Source: Malurus cyaneus samueli
Taxonomy: Eukaryota > Chordata > Aves > Passeriformes > Maluridae
Length of the DNA stretch: 64,000 nt
Reading direction: 5' to 3'
Assembly: GCA_009741485.1 (NCBI GenBank)
Contig: CM019216.1
Location: 29,529,741 to 29,593,740, forward strand
Shown: piece by piece, positions 50,601-63,654 of the stretch
How the letters are laid out: each line of letters starts with the position of its first letter
Numbering within the stretch: position 1 is the first letter of the stretch
Notes under the pieces: generated by a model
The model's database searches: none
Told to the model about the DNA's origin: nothing
Seen by the model: only the letters and a program-made list of their open reading frames with translations
Translations under genes and position numbers: made by a program

Positions 50601-53264
50601 GGCTTGACTCAAACAAGTGTTATTGTAGTACAGTAGTCCCTAAAATTCAGAGAATAAGAGATAGGAAGAAGGGATATACAAGGACAGTGAGAAAAAACTT
50701 TCGCTGTACTTGTCAAAGAAATTTAAACCAACTAAAAATTAATGATCTGTTATCTGGTTAAGCAAATCCAGTATCAAACTCTTAACCCAATTAGTTTTGG
50801 TTGTATTTTTTTGAATCATGAGGTCTTACGTTAAATAACTTTATCATTGATGGCTTTCAGTGATTTCTATTAGGGCCCTTTTAGATTTTCTTTCATAATT
50901 TTTTGTTATTTGATGAACAGCAGAATTAATGTAGTTTGTATCTGTGTTATGTCTTCTGAAATGTTCTTCTATTGCTTCTAGGTCCATCCATCTGCCTAGT
51001 GCAATTTATTTTTTGTCTTCCCTGTTGAAATATGTGGTGTTAAGAATTTCCTAGGATCAGTTGATAGCACGTGAGGGTAAAATCTTGTCTTCATCAGAGC
51101 CTAGGCTTCAAATCATTCTGCTGTTTCTGAGCCAATATTAATGAAAAAATTATTGTTAATATACTGGAAGGTCTTTTTAGAATATTTGTTCTTTCAAGGA
51201 ATTTTCTGGCTGTTACATCACCCTGCTTTTACTGTGTTACCCTAATTTTCAAGAAATTGTGCTGGAATTTGCAAACTCGAACTTCAGTTCTGATGTGCCT
51301 ATTTTACAACTCACTAGGACTTCATGATTTTATTTTCTGGTGTTTCTGTCTGCGTTGGGTATGTTCTATTCAGAGAACAAGATTGTAGAGCAGATTGTGT
51401 TTTACAGCTGCCCTAGTTGGAAACATGTCTGACACCATATGAACCATTTAAGTGTGCCATCTAGAACAGTCTGGGTTGACTCAGATCTGATCCCTGAGCA
51501 GTCTGCGATACTCTATTCCAGCACCTACTGGAGTTTTCACTACATGAGGCAGAAAGCAAAAGTGCTGCCTAACAGTTTTTTTCTGCTGTGGGGCACAAGA
51601 CAGAGTTTCACAGTCATGATAGTTTGGCAAAGTACAGATCCAACAAATACAGTGGAGAAACAGGAGAGACATAGACTTGCTTGCTTGTTTAAAGTCCTTA
51701 GTTACTAAACATTTGAGAAGGCATTCCTGAGGTTTGCTTTCTGTTTCGTCCAGGTTTTTTTTCAAAGACATTACATGGAAAGCTAAAGAGGATTTAAGAC
51801 ATTCTAAAGTATTTAGGGCGTATAGCTGTTAGCTTTTTATTTCTGAGGTGGCAAATTAGACAGAAGGTTGACAGTAAATTGATCTGGATGATGACTGATC
51901 AGCTGAAGTTGCGTAGTCTTAACTTAGAAGCATGTGAGATGACTGTGTTTACATTCAGGAGGTTGGTGTTTGAATGGATGCTATTTTCAGGAAGTTGAAC
52001 TACTAAATCAGATGGTTTATGATGTTTATAAATTTCATATTCTAGAAAAGAGAATTTAACTGTTTGGGTTTGATAAATCTTGTTCTGTTATGTTTATGGG
52101 TATGTTAGGGTCAGTCAGAAATGCTCTGGAAGCTTCTAATCTTGACTTATGTAAGGCTTCCAAAAGGGTTTGTAAATGCTAAACTGAAAATTAAAAGGCA
52201 AAATAATAGTTTATTCATTTTCTTCTTTTGGGGGAATATAAAGGAGGGGTTAGGGATTGGTTGTTGGCTTTTTTTGAATTTTGGTACTTCATGTTCCTTT
52301 CCATTGTTCATAACATGACAAATGGCAAGATAATATTTCTGAGAAATATTATTAGTAGGACTGCTTTTTAGCATCATTTTATTTAGCACAGTTAAAATTT
52401 CTAAGGAAGTTTAAAAGCACAGTTTAAGCACTGTATTTCCATAATTTGAAACAGTTTGCATCAGTAACATGCTGCCTGTTAAAAGCTGTGTGTTTTTTTA
52501 ACATGTCAAGTATAGCATTGTGTGTCCTGTGACAGCAGTGTGCAGGATAATTGTTAGGGTTTAATGATCTTTGAAGCAGCACTGTATTACTGATCTGCTG
52601 TATCTTAATGTCAGCTTTTACTAGAGAGGCTAATGGAAAGAAATCTTCCTTTCATAATTACTGGAATTATATAATAATGAGATAAAAGTCAAAAGGCAAC
52701 AAATGAAGAAACCCAAGCAGTGCTAAAATACATTGGTGAATAAGAGTCTAATTGAGATATGAGTAGCTGAGAAACCTTCCTTTTTTCGAGATATGTTGGT
52801 TTTTTTCAGTTACAAGTCATCTTGGATCCATAGATTTGCTGTGTTTACTTTTTTTGTGAGGGACATTCCTGAGTTCAGTCTGTTCAGGTTTTGCTCCTTA
52901 AGTCATACTAGAGAGGTTAATATTATGCCTTAATAAAATGAGAGATGAAAGTATAAAATTAATTATAAATGGTTACAAGTCTTTAAAAAGCATGGTGTGT
53001 TTTTGCAGTACACTGTTGAATAAAAAAACCTTTTCTTCCAGGGAAAAAGAAACTTGTGTATATTCTTATTTGTCCATTTTATTATGAGGTGGAATGTTTT
53101 CATACCAGTAAAAGGATCCTAACAATTTGTATTACTGGTTCAGAAATACTTTCATTTTTGGTGTTGTGTGACTGTTCTTGTAAAATTAGAATAGCAGATT
53201 TTTTACCTAAGCCTGTACAAATACATCAGGGTATTTTCTTAAACATTTTTATATATGTTTGCAG
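47650..53264 (+). other. SENP6: SENP6 intron 4
   Basis: 5.6 kb, GTAATA to GTTTGCAG. It holds an ERVL-like solo LTR at 48417-49204 in antisense orientation. The remainder is AT-rich unique-looking sequence in which I see no further exon or repeat. Confidence 0.85.
48417..49204 (-). mobile_element. Diverged ERVL-like solo LTR (antisense in intron 4)
   Basis: A 788-bp unit reading TGTGGTGGTTTATC at the left and CAACCAGGACA at the right on the + strand, that is TG...CA ends. The left part, including a C-rich CTACCCCCTC run and TGGGTTGAGATAACAATTTA, resembles the antisense of LTRs of the widespread avian ERVL group as I remember them. Flanking pentamers TCGTT (48412-48416) and TGGTT (49205-49209) fit a decayed 5-bp target duplication. 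Orientation is inferred from that resemblance. It is solo; no internal viral sequence is visible. It contains trinucleotide-like CTG/CAG patches that open a spurious minus-strand frame. Confidence 0.68.
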
Positions 53265-53366
53265 TGAAAATGCTCAGAATATTTCTGGTCCTGTAACTCT
53301 GGTACATGGCAGACGTTTTCACCATGCACCTGCACAGACAACCGTAGTAAAAACAGCAGCCCAAAG
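53265..53366 (+). CDS. SENP6: SENP6 coding exon 5
   Basis: 102 nt. The first base completes codon 117 (AG|T, Ser) and the exon ends in AG, the first two bases of codon 151. The acceptor is TATATGTTTGCAG and the donor GTAAGA. It encodes residues 117-150, including VHGRRFHHAPAQ and VVKTAAQ, among the most diagnostic SENP6 N-terminal sequences. The reading frame stays open upstream into intron 4 for about 200 bp, but the splice junction and homology mark 53265 as the exon start. Confidence 0.95.
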
Positions 53367-54349
53367 GTAAGACTAATTACGTTTGTTTCTCTAGATGTTT
53401 CAATTGTAGAAAATCCTCTCTTGTTTTGTATGTAATGGTTTTCCTTATGCTATGAAGTGTTTTAAGAAAATGTAAGTAATCACATGGGTGCATTCTTGAT
53501 TACGAGCTTTGACCTTAATTACTAAAGTTCCATAAAACTTAACCATTTAGGAATTACTATCTTATAATACTAGAATTTAGTAATTTTAAAAGAACACTGG
53601 CACATAATAAGAGAGCACCTGCTAATACAAATATTTTTAGAAAATACTTTGAAATAGACATAGTATGCTGTAGAAATTTACATAACTGACAATATGAATT
53701 GCAAATACTAAGTCACAGCAATTCCGGCTTGAGTGAGATCCTTCTAAATACTAAATTACGGATCTGATGATTGTATATGGTCTGTAAGTGGAGCATAAAA
53801 CATGTAAATTGTAACATTTAACAGTAGCAAGGTTTTAAATTTATGTAAATAATTATTAGAAAGGATGACTGGAGACTGGAAATCTTACAGAGCTATACTG
53901 AATTAAACTTCATTGGTTTGAAAACTTAAAACCCCATCAGACTTGTAAATTGCAGGGCTGTTTCTAGATGTTTTGAGAGGTTTTTCACACCCAGCGTGTT
54001 ATACAAACAACTGAGATACACATTATTTTAGGGAACTTTCTTTCAAAGTTTGTTCATTCAGAGCTCTTTTTGTTTATGAATTCCATTGATGTATACCATC
54101 CCACGAGTGCTTTATTCAGAATTTTGTAGCATCTTTCTTCTGCCACCTTTTTTCTTCTCGGTTTTTTAGTATAGATTTTTTTTTTAGGGTGGTGGGATCA
54201 TGTGTAGGCATCATTTTTTTGGTCATCCTACTCCCCTCACTTGGATTTACTAACTTCAGAAAAGCGCATATACTAACATGAATGAATAATGTGTTGGGGT
54301 ATTCTGGCATTAAATAAACAGACTGAAAAATGTATTTTACAGTCACAAA

Positions 54350-54790
54350 ATAATAGACTCATAGTTAGTTTGGATTGGAATGGGCCTTTAAAGGCCATCT
54401 AGTCCAGTCCCCCTGCCATAAGCGGGATATCTTCAGCCATATCAGGTTGCTCAGAGCCTCCTCCCACCTGACCTTGAATGTTTGCAGGGGTGCGGCAGCT
54501 GCCACCTTTTGGGTGAGCCTGCTTCGGTGTTTTCACCACCTTGTTGTAAAACACTTCTTTCTTCCATCTACTCTGAATCTACCCATTTTTAAACCATTTT
54601 AAACCATTACCCCTTGTCCTATTGCAACAGGCTCTACTAAACTGTTTGTACCTACCTTTCTTGTAGGCCCCCTTCAAGTACTGAAAGGCTGCAATAAGGT
54701 CTCCCCAGAGCTTTCACTTCCACAGGCTGAAGAACCCCATTTCCTGCAGTCTGTCCTCATAGGAGAGTTGCTGTCTTAGCCTATCCTTTG
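54350..54790 (-). mobile_element. CR1 LINE 3' fragment
   Basis: About 440 bp antisense to SENP6 in intron 5. Left edge is the degraded CR1 tail followed by GGCCATCTAGTCCAGTCCCC; then CAGGTTGCTCAGAGCCTCC, AAACCATTACCCCTTGTCC, TTGTAGGCCCCCTTCAAGTA and CAATAAGGTCTCCCCAGAGC, all standard CR1 3'-region words in order. Confidence 0.9.
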
Positions 54791-57700
54791 AGTACTTAGG
54801 TTGTTGCACTTTCCATTTCAAACAGTACTGTTATAATCTGTAAATGGGATATAGGATGGACATTTTCCTTCCCCTTTAGTAATAGCAGATGCAGTAGTAG
54901 GTATCTCTCTTTTCAGTTCTTTACATTTCTTTACAATTTTTCCCATCAGTGCAAAGCTGGAATGACTAAAAAGGATTGGCAATTTTTACCATGAATTAAG
55001 CTGAAAGATGGGGTTTATGTTATCACTGTGGTTTAGGGTGAATCAGCTGTGCTTTTTCTTCCATGAAGTTCTTTTTAGAATATTTTTGTGTAGTGTCCAA
55101 TTGAGGAAAATATGGGGCATTTCCTAAATTTTCTAAGCATTCATGCCCCTGCCTTTCTGGTGGGTTTTGTTTGTGTTTGTGCTTGCTTTTGTTTGTTTGT
55201 GGTGTTTTTTGGGGGAGGAGTGGTTTATGGGTTTTCTTAATAATTCTGAGGCATCAAATTTTGATCTGCAGAGCTAATGAAAATTATTTGGAGTAAGAGA
55301 GACTGCTTTGAATGTTGACTTGGACAGTACATGAGTACTTGATTGTGCTTTGTTGTGAGATGGTTGTCTGAAACAGCCAGTCAAAATGGATTCATCTTAC
55401 CAGGCTGAGTGTCATAGGTTTTTTTCAGCCTTCTCCAGATATTCTTAATCTTCAGGGGATGTTAGATTTCCCTACTTGCCTTTCTTGTCTGTGGGCCTTG
55501 CTTCTTTATAAGCCTACAATGTAATGTGAAGAAAACAAAGATAGTGATGTGGCATGTGTGACGTGCAGAAAGGCAACTAATGCATAACGTAGGCAAGCTG
55601 AGCGTTAGGTTAAGTAATAGGATAGCAGTCATCTTGAGTGTTCTAAATATGTTTTCTTTTAGGATTGTTATTGTAGTTCATTTACATTAGAAACAGACAA
55701 TTAACTCTTATGCTAATAATATTTTTGGAGTTTTAAAGGCAGGAAATAGTCAACAATCCCAAGTAATGCTTTGTTACTGGAGGATTTCAAAACCATCATG
55801 ATCTAATTGACTGAGGGTGAGTTTTACGTAGGAACTTAGCAAATGGTGTTTAATTCCAGTAGCTTCTGACTCAACTGACTGCTTTTTAAAAGCGTCTAAA
55901 TCTGTTTCTGAATTAGAGGATTGAAAATTGGTAAAACATGGCTTCCTGACAGGCTTTTTTTTAATAAATAGAAGGAGAGGGATTTCAGGGCTACTTGATG
56001 TTAAAAACATAGGTTTCTGAGTGAGAAGGCAGTAGTCAAAAAAAGCCAGCTAAAATAGGACTATTTAAAACATGATGTGAAATTCCAGATCATATAAAAT
56101 GGGTAATATATTTTGGTCATATTCCTACACAAGTAAAAATATTTTTTTATATCCTTTTTTGGCTTGTCTTTACTGACATTTGGTAATAGTTAGAAGTAAA
56201 TAGTGATGGTGTTTCCTCAAAAATGACTATTTGCAGGAATTGTCAGTGGCAAACCAATAAGAATTCTAGGTATGTATCAAGACAGAAGAGCTGGTAGCAT
56301 GGAAATTGGTCTTTAAGGTGTTGGGTTTTGTTTTCCTATGCTAATTTACAGGTGACAGAATTGTGTTCTGTTAATTTTTTGCGTTTATAGTTTGGTGAAC
56401 AGTAACAACATGGGGAAAATAATTTTATCCATCTTAATATATTGTACTCAAATCTATGGTAGATTCTTGATAGGATAACCAAGAATAAAAATGTTATTAA
56501 ATGAGTCAAGCAATTTTAGTCTCTGGCACTGACATTACAGATTATGTTACTTGTACTGGGTTCTTTGGGAGGGGATGGTGTTACATGGGGCAGACTGATT
56601 ATGAGCTCAGTTTTAATCTCTGTCAAGTTGAATTTGGAGTGTGTGATTTGTACTGTATTTCTTACCTCCTGCAACTTTTTTGCACATGCATGTTAATTTA
56701 AAGTCTGGCTAAGTGTCTATTGCACTGATAGTACTGATATTTTACCTATTATGATAAATATTACTCAGCCTTTTTTTCAGTGGAATCAGGGGATTAAATT
56801 AAAATTTGTTCATGTCTGATACAATGGATTTTCATGTATATTTTGGCCTAGTGTTGTAGTTGGTTCAAACTATTTAGCCTCATTTAATGGATGCATAGTT
56901 CTGTCTTATGCTGTTGACTGACTGTTCTTCAAGACTTGGCATTGAAATAGCATGTATGGTACTGCATGTTTAACAAACCTTATGCATGAACTTCATGAAG
57001 CAGTTGGTAGGGACAGTGATCAATCTAGAATTCTCATCTCTTAATCTTTCTGAGCTATAGAAGTGATTATTATTGTTCTTATGCATTTAAATGCATTATA
57101 TTCATGGGGGATTTTAAAACAAACAAGGCATCTGATGTAATGACAGTGAATAGCACCAGACAGTCTGGAAATTGTTTTCCTTCCTTTAAGTTTCCTTAGC
57201 TTTAGGCATGTTTTCCTTAACAGGGGTGACTCTTTGAAGCACCTGAAAACAGTTAGTGCAAGTTACATATAAACTGTGGCAAGGATGCAAAGATAACGGA
57301 TATGGCTCCCTACTGACATGGTTTGGATCTAACTGCATTGATAAACTGGGATGTGACCTGCACAAAAGCAGTGTTTTATTGTTTGTAAAGGCTAGCTTCA
57401 GCTAGGAGCAGATTTTCCCCACTTTCACCCAGCACTGGCCCATTACCTCCCACCCCAGTTTTAAGTTGCCGCAGTCACATTCAGTTTTGAAGTGTCCTTT
57501 TAATCTCTTCCCAGAGCACTGTGGAGACAGAATGTACTGCACTCTGCAGGATTATCAGGACCTTCTTTGCTTCCACTCCTGCTGTTTTCTTAGTAACAAG
57601 AGAATTAGAGTTTGCTCTCTTCTTGTGAGTGTTCTGTTTGTGAAAAGGAAAGGAGGATGATTTTTTATTACTGTCTGATGTCATTACTCTGTTTAGCTTG

Positions 57701-58144
57701 ACTGAAGTAAAACAGGAATCAATTTGAATTTGTTCTGTTTTAGAATGCAGTTAATGCATGTATGTCGGAAGTTTGTTAGGCTTTTGATGTTTGGGAGTAA
57801 CAGTCAAGTAGATTAAAAGCTTACAGCATTCTATATGGCAAATTTTGAAAAGACAAAAGACATGTAGATGCTATTTTCAAGTTGTCTGTGTGCTGAGCTT
57901 AGTCAGATTTATATCAGTCTTGGTATGCACAAGACCAGAACTGTGAGCATCAGCTACATTCATTTATATGTTAACTCATGTTAAAGGAGATGCTTGTAAA
58001 ACTAGTGACCCTAGTTCCTAACTTCTTTTGGGACATTCTTTTTTTGCCTAAACCTCAGAAAGGTTTCCATTTATCCTTCTCTAGCCTTTCCATGTTGTTC
58101 CTTAAATATTTAAGGACTGCTGCTGAATTCTTTTTTTCAATTAA

Positions 58145-58168
58145 AACTCATATTTTTTAATATGAGTT
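58145..58168. repeat. Perfect 10-bp inverted repeat with TTTT loop
   Basis: AACTCATATT (58145-58154), loop TTTT, AATATGAGTT (58159-58168). Located in intron 5 between ordinary AT-rich sequence. Confidence 0.85.
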
Positions 58169-58211
58169 GGAAACAAGTTCTTACATAATTTCTTTTTTCT
58201 CTTGTGCATGG

Positions 58212-58280
58212 CGATCAGAAATAGTTTTAATGGTTGGCTTCTGTCTTAGCAGTCTTTTCCAGCGTTAATGATTTTATGAT
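58212..58280 (+). mobile_element. Short CR1 3' tail
   Basis: GTCTTTTCCAGCGTTAATGA followed by TTTTATGATTGG matches the last bases of a sense CR1 element. Only about 70 bp remain, 360 bp upstream of the SENP6 microexon. Confidence 0.7.
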
Positions 58281-58641
58281 TGGAAATGAGACTTGACATT
58301 AATTGTGTCTTAGAATTCCATCTTACTGGTTTCTACATTGCAAGTGAATTGAGATGACCAGTTTAAGTTCAGAATGAATCAAATTTTACACATTGAAAAA
58401 GAGTCAACTCAATGTAGGATTTAGACTGCTGGCTGTTGCAGTCTGTGAAGTAATGTTTGTGCATTTCAAATTACTTTGACAAAATTGTGGTGAAAAAATT
58501 GTACTTGTTCAAAAATTAGACTGGTTAGTGCAAGAGACAATAAAACAGTTACTATCTATATTTAATAACTTGCATTTAGTGATGTTCAACACATTTGGGG
58601 CTTTACATCTTATGTGTTTTTTTCTTTTTTCATATTTTAAG

Positions 58642-58662
58642 CAATCTGGATCGAAAGGAAAG
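58642..58662 (+). CDS. SENP6: SENP6 coding exon 6, a 21-nt microexon
   Basis: A 21-nt exon (C AAT CTG GAT CGA AAG GAA AG) that completes codon 151 as Ser, encodes NLDRKE, and leaves AG for codon 158. Mammalian SENP6 has SSLDRKER at this position, so the exon is real despite its size. The acceptor is a long T-rich tract ending in TTTTAAG rather than the commoner CAG, and the donor is a strong GTAAGC. Length is divisible by three, and exon 5 (ending AG) can join exon 7 (starting G) directly to give Arg, so it is a natural in-frame cassette. From memory, human SENP6 isoforms of 1112 and 1105 residues differ by seven residues, which fits this exon; I cannot confirm that here. Confidence 0.88.
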
Positions 58663-61600
58663 GTAAGCTTACTGTTGATCAAATGAGCATGGCAATGAGA
58701 ATTAAGAAAATTAACTGATTGAGTGCTGTATTGTTGCTAGTTAAAGAATATTCAATTCAGTCAATCATATGTGCTCATATGTGATGGGGGTTGGTTGCTT
58801 TAAGTTATGTTTTTATGGTTCACTTACTGTTTTATTGAAAAAGGACATGTACATCCATCTCTAAGTAATGTCTTACTGTGAATTTTGGGTTCGTTTTCAC
58901 TGGAAACTTCTTTATATATCCAATGCAAAATTGCATAAATATTCTCTGAATTTCAAGAATTCACTGCTAATTCTTTTTGTAGAGCAGCAAGCTTTGTGTA
59001 ATAAATTGGCTCTGTTTAACAGCTTTCACTATCATCTCTGCTTGGTTTGAACAGCAAAGGTTTTTATTGCATTACTGTGTATATTTTGTTCATGAAGTGT
59101 ATATGTTAAAGCAGTTAACAGAAAATACATAGCAAAACCTGACACACTGGTTTTTCATAGCTCATTTTAGGCTCATTGTTTTACTTGCTTTGCGTCTGGT
59201 TTACTGCTGTTAATTTTTTCTTAGCAGTATGAAATACCATACATTTCTTTTTCTTCATATGTGGCTTGAAGTTATATGTTAGTGAAAATATTTTCTTGAT
59301 AGTAATGAATTCATTGAGTTTTTGTAAATACCCTGTCTATGTAGGTGGCCTTTGGCAATATGAACTTGCTGTCAGGTTGAATTGTTTAGAAAGTGTATAT
59401 AATGTTTAACCAGTAATGATACAAATAGCACAGTTCTATGTGAATTCAGGATTTTCTAATTTTATTTCAAATTCCGAAGTAAAATTATGCCTCTCTGTTT
59501 TACTGCCTTTTGTTACTTCTTAAAAGAACTGCCAAATAGATACCATACAGTTAGTGTCACTGTATGGCATAGAAGAAAAGGGCTGAGTTTCAATGCTGGT
59601 GTGATCTTAATTTTCTCATGGGGACACCTGCTGTTTCTTCATCCAGTACTACTGGATCTGTTCCTTTTTCTTTCCCTGCTTTTTGTTGTTGTCCTAGCAG
59701 GGGAAGATGATGTAGGCAGGAGCTGCTAAATTTAACTTTAATCATTACTGTCATGATAAGTGCAGCAGCAGCTCCTGACTTTCTGGGCCAAATGGGGTTG
59801 CTGACCTGTGTTCTGAAGGCCCAATTCCCTGTGCTGCTGCTTCTCTTTTCAGCCTTTGACTTTTGTACTCTGTTCTTCCTCTAACGCGTGCTGAAGGTAA
59901 ATCTCATCTCAGCAGCTTTGTGCTTCAGTCTTATTGTGCTTTACTCTCTTTTTGTGTTATGATGTAGAAACCAACAGCCTGCCTGCAATGGTACATCTCC
60001 AAATAGTAGCATAGAGAAGCAGAGGAAAGGTTGAGTGAGGTGGCCCCTCAAAGAGTCACGCTGTGCATTAAAAACAGTTCTTGTGTAAGCTTGCACCTCA
60101 ACAAAATTAAGAGTTGATGCAGCCTTTTTGATTTGGCTTGTACCAAATCATAGATAGCACTGTCTCCCAAATTCCCAGATCCAGATGTTTCTTCATGTTT
60201 ATTTGTTTTCTGGCATGGCCAGAAATTGTAGTTCTGCCCCTTTCTCCCATCCTTCCCCACTCCACTGTTTTTTCTTTTCCTAGAGAAGACATTTGAAGTG
60301 AAAATGTCATTTTGGCTGGAAAGTTTCATAAAGGTCTGTCTACAAGGCCAGTGTGAAGATACTAAGGTCCAATTACATCAGCAAGGGAATATAGCAGTAA
60401 TAATGAATGTTTGCTGAAAATACGAAACCCGTGACACCATTCTGTCTGGGCAAAACATGTTTAGTCAAAAATACTGTCGCATTCAGCTGTTAAGATATGT
60501 CAAAAGTTCATGATGCTGCACAGTCCAGACTGCCTCAGCTTTTCAGTTCTGTCTTTTGCAGAAAAAGCCTGGTCTTTCTTGGTATTGTAAATAATGTTCT
60601 GCTGTTGGATGCTTTACTACTTCTTGACACCGCTTTTTATCAAATACTTGCCTACTTCCCTTCTGCTTAATGGTATTAAAAGTACTTATAACCTAAGAGA
60701 TAAACAAGTTGCCTAAAATTGCTTCATCTCTGAGCATTGGTTTTTCTGTTAGGCACAGTATGTAGGTATTCTGTATTAGATTAGCTCTGCTGTTCAATGC
60801 CTCAATTATTTCCATTGAAATTAAGACCTAGGTTTGGGTAGAGTTCAACGGCAAGAGAGCACTTGTTTTTGAAGTTTTGACTTTATTTTTTGAAGTATTG
60901 TATGTTTTTTAATCACTTCTAAGATTCTTCTTTCTTTTCCAAATTGTCCTTTTCAAGGTAGGTGTATTTTAAAAACAACGTTTTTTAATGTTTGATTTAA
61001 AAAACAACCCCAGTTTCCATTCTGTTACTGCACTGCACTCACACTCAATTAAGTGGTCACTGTACTAAGTGTTTTGCTGGAGAAGGTATTGACGGATCTG
61101 CAACTGTTCAGACAGCAACAAACACTCTGCTCAGAGGGGCAACTTCGTTTTCTAGTCTGTAAAAACTTAATGGTGCTATGCTCTTCCATTGTGGATTTTT
61201 CAGAAAAGCTGCCCTCTTGTGGAAGGGCTTCCACTGTCTCCGAGAAATCTTTTTTTTTTTTTTTTCTTAAGATGAAATATAAAATTTGGTACTGTTTAAA
61301 GTTGTCTTCACTTTTCGTTCTAATTCAAAGCAGCTTCAAACCTGACCTTGAATTGCTAACCACACTAAAGTGTGTTGGGAAGCTCAGTTGTCTTGGAACT
61401 GGTTTTTGTGACTTGGATTTGGTTGTTACTGGTTCATTGTGAATATATGAATAACAATTCTGTATAGTGGGAGAAGAAAAGTTGACCTTTTTTTGCTGCC
61501 TCTCCTGTATTCTTACAAGTGTTTGGCCATTTAATAGGTATCAATATGAGTCTATGCTGCTAACATAAAATTAGACAGGGGTAGAGAGTTACTGTATTCT

Positions 61601-63654
61601 CATTTATTGTAAAAGAATTATTTAGCCTTATATAATAATGAAATTATCATCTTTAAAAAAAGTATGTTACATATTAAAAATAAAATACAAATGTATGATT
61701 CTTAGAAGAACTATGACTTAGAAATGTCCAGAGACCTTGAATTGTCAGATGCATTTTAAAAGAAATTTTAGTACTCTAAATCTGCCATATCATTTGTTTT
61801 CAATTAAATGGCAAATAGTTTCAATATTGTTTCTCTTGAATGTCATTTGTATTATATATTTTAGGCATCTTATAGAAAAATATTTTTCCAGAAGTAATTA
61901 TGCTCAAAACAAGACTTATTATTATTAAATACTAGTGAAAAGATAATTTTGACATATGAGGCCACAGCTTGTATATTCTTACAGAAGTTTTTATATTTTT
62001 CAAATCTAAAATGGTGTTACAGGGTTTCTTCTATCCTTTAGAATGTCATTAGCATTGGTAGTAGAGTTTCTCATTACATGATGATGAGTTTGAGTTCTGT
62101 CTTTCATTTCTATTGATTCTGCCTTAAAATAGTCCCTTGTGATTTGAATTTTAAAGAAAAATAATTTTTAAAAAGTGTTTAGTTATTGAATATTCATACT
62201 GAATTCCCAATTTTGGTTCAGTTTTTGTGTGTGCAAGTATTAAAAAAAACTTTTGGGAGATTACATTTGACACAATTAGTAACAAATAAACTGCCTAATC
62301 TATCATCTGTGATATGTTTACCAGCAATCATGTTCAAGTACTATGACATCTCTACATTCTATGTAGCCATGCTTGTTTCTCAGTCCTTCTTTCAGCCAGA
62401 ACTTTCTTTAAAACTGCAGCCCATCTATACAGTCAGATGTGTTTCGTATTAGGTAAGAAGCATCCCAAAGGGCACTGTAGATTAATCTTGTTCCGAAGAT
62501 ATTAGTTAATGATATTACCTAGAAATGCAGAAAATTCAGAGGTTTTATAATTTGATGCATTAGAAAATCTGTGCTGAAAGAAATAAAATCTTATACCTAG
62601 TCCTAAAGTCTACTTTAGCCATAGCCAAATTTTTGTCAGATGGGTCCTCAAAATATAGCTGTTAATGGAGATGTTACTGCCTACAGCAAATTGTCCCTTT
62701 GCTCTTGATTAATGTCCTTGTAATCAGAGGGAGCAGTATGCAACATGTGTGACCCCTTTTGCAACCCAGTGCTTAACTTTCCAATAAAATGAGTTTCAGC
62801 AGAATTTGTTGGCTAGGCCTCCTGTGTTTCAGATGTATGGCATCCTCTGTTATGACAAGAACAACAATCCATAGCTGCAGGGCTGAGCAAGCACTGAGAA
62901 AGAAAAATGCTACAAACAGTAACCTACATGCGCTGAGCTTCAGAAATTTAATGTGGTATTAGCATGATTTGACACACGTGTAAATTGAAAACATCTTTCA
63001 GGAGATTCAAAGAAATCTTGCTATAATGTCATATATTGCATTGATTTGCCCAAAAACATGTGATATCTATATTATGTAAGTTATACCAACAAAAGACTTA
63101 CTATACAGTGATTTGTCTATATTACATTTTTTTTTAAATAAATATATAGGAACCATGTCTGCTGTGTTCTTTCTGGTGTTTGGCCACAACAGTTTTTGAC
63201 ATTGGATCCCTCTCTTCTGTTTTGCATCTTCTCTTTCTTTTTTTTAAAAGATGTGGAACTTGTGGAATCTACTATAATATTTAAATAATAGTTGTTTCTA
63301 TTCTTGACTTTTAAAAGTATCTGTGTAGTATTTCATGAATGAAGAGGAGGAGGAGGAGGAGGAGGAGGAGAAGATGCAGGCTTCAGTATTTGGAGACTTG
63401 GGTCTGAAAGTGGCAAACTCCAGAACTATTGATTATTATAGAGATTTAGACCACAAACACTTCTGAGACATTTGCTGTGGCTGTTTCTATCGTTTTGGTA
63501 TTACTTTTTATCTGTACAAATAGCATGTAATAGGAGAAGTTACTTACACATAGCTTACAGATACATTTCAGGTGTGTTTTGTTCATGTATAATTGTGACT
63601 AAATTACAGTGGTGTCTGTCAAAAGAGCAACCATACGTCTAATTCATTTTCCAG
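58663..63654 (+). other. SENP6: SENP6 intron 6
   Basis: 5.0 kb, GTAAGC to TTCATTTTCCAG. It holds a T tract near 61250-61266 and a (GAG)n tract at 63341-63371, about 280 bp before exon 7. No repeat family or additional exon recognised. Confidence 0.85.
63341..63371. repeat. (GAG)n microsatellite
   Basis: About ten GAG/GGA trinucleotides in a row, ending in GAAGATG. Located in SENP6 intron 6. Confidence 0.95.

Larger units (their letters stand above)
53367..58641 (+). other. SENP6: SENP6 intron 5
   Basis: 5.3 kb, GTAAGA to a T-rich TTTTAAG acceptor. It holds an antisense CR1 3' piece (54350-54790), a short sense CR1 tail (58212-58280), a (TTTG)-rich patch around 55165-55205 and a perfect 10-bp hairpin at 58145-58168. 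No other coding signal seen. Confidence 0.85.

Noticed and set aside
53056..53264. Upstream extension of the exon 5 frame into intron 4
   Set aside because: The acceptor GTTTGCAG at 53264 and homology of the following codons mark the exon start; the upstream part has no similarity to SENP6.
61053..61442. Plus-strand frame of 129 codons in intron 6
   Set aside because: Contains a Phe run from a T tract, no homology recognised and no matching splice phase; probably chance.
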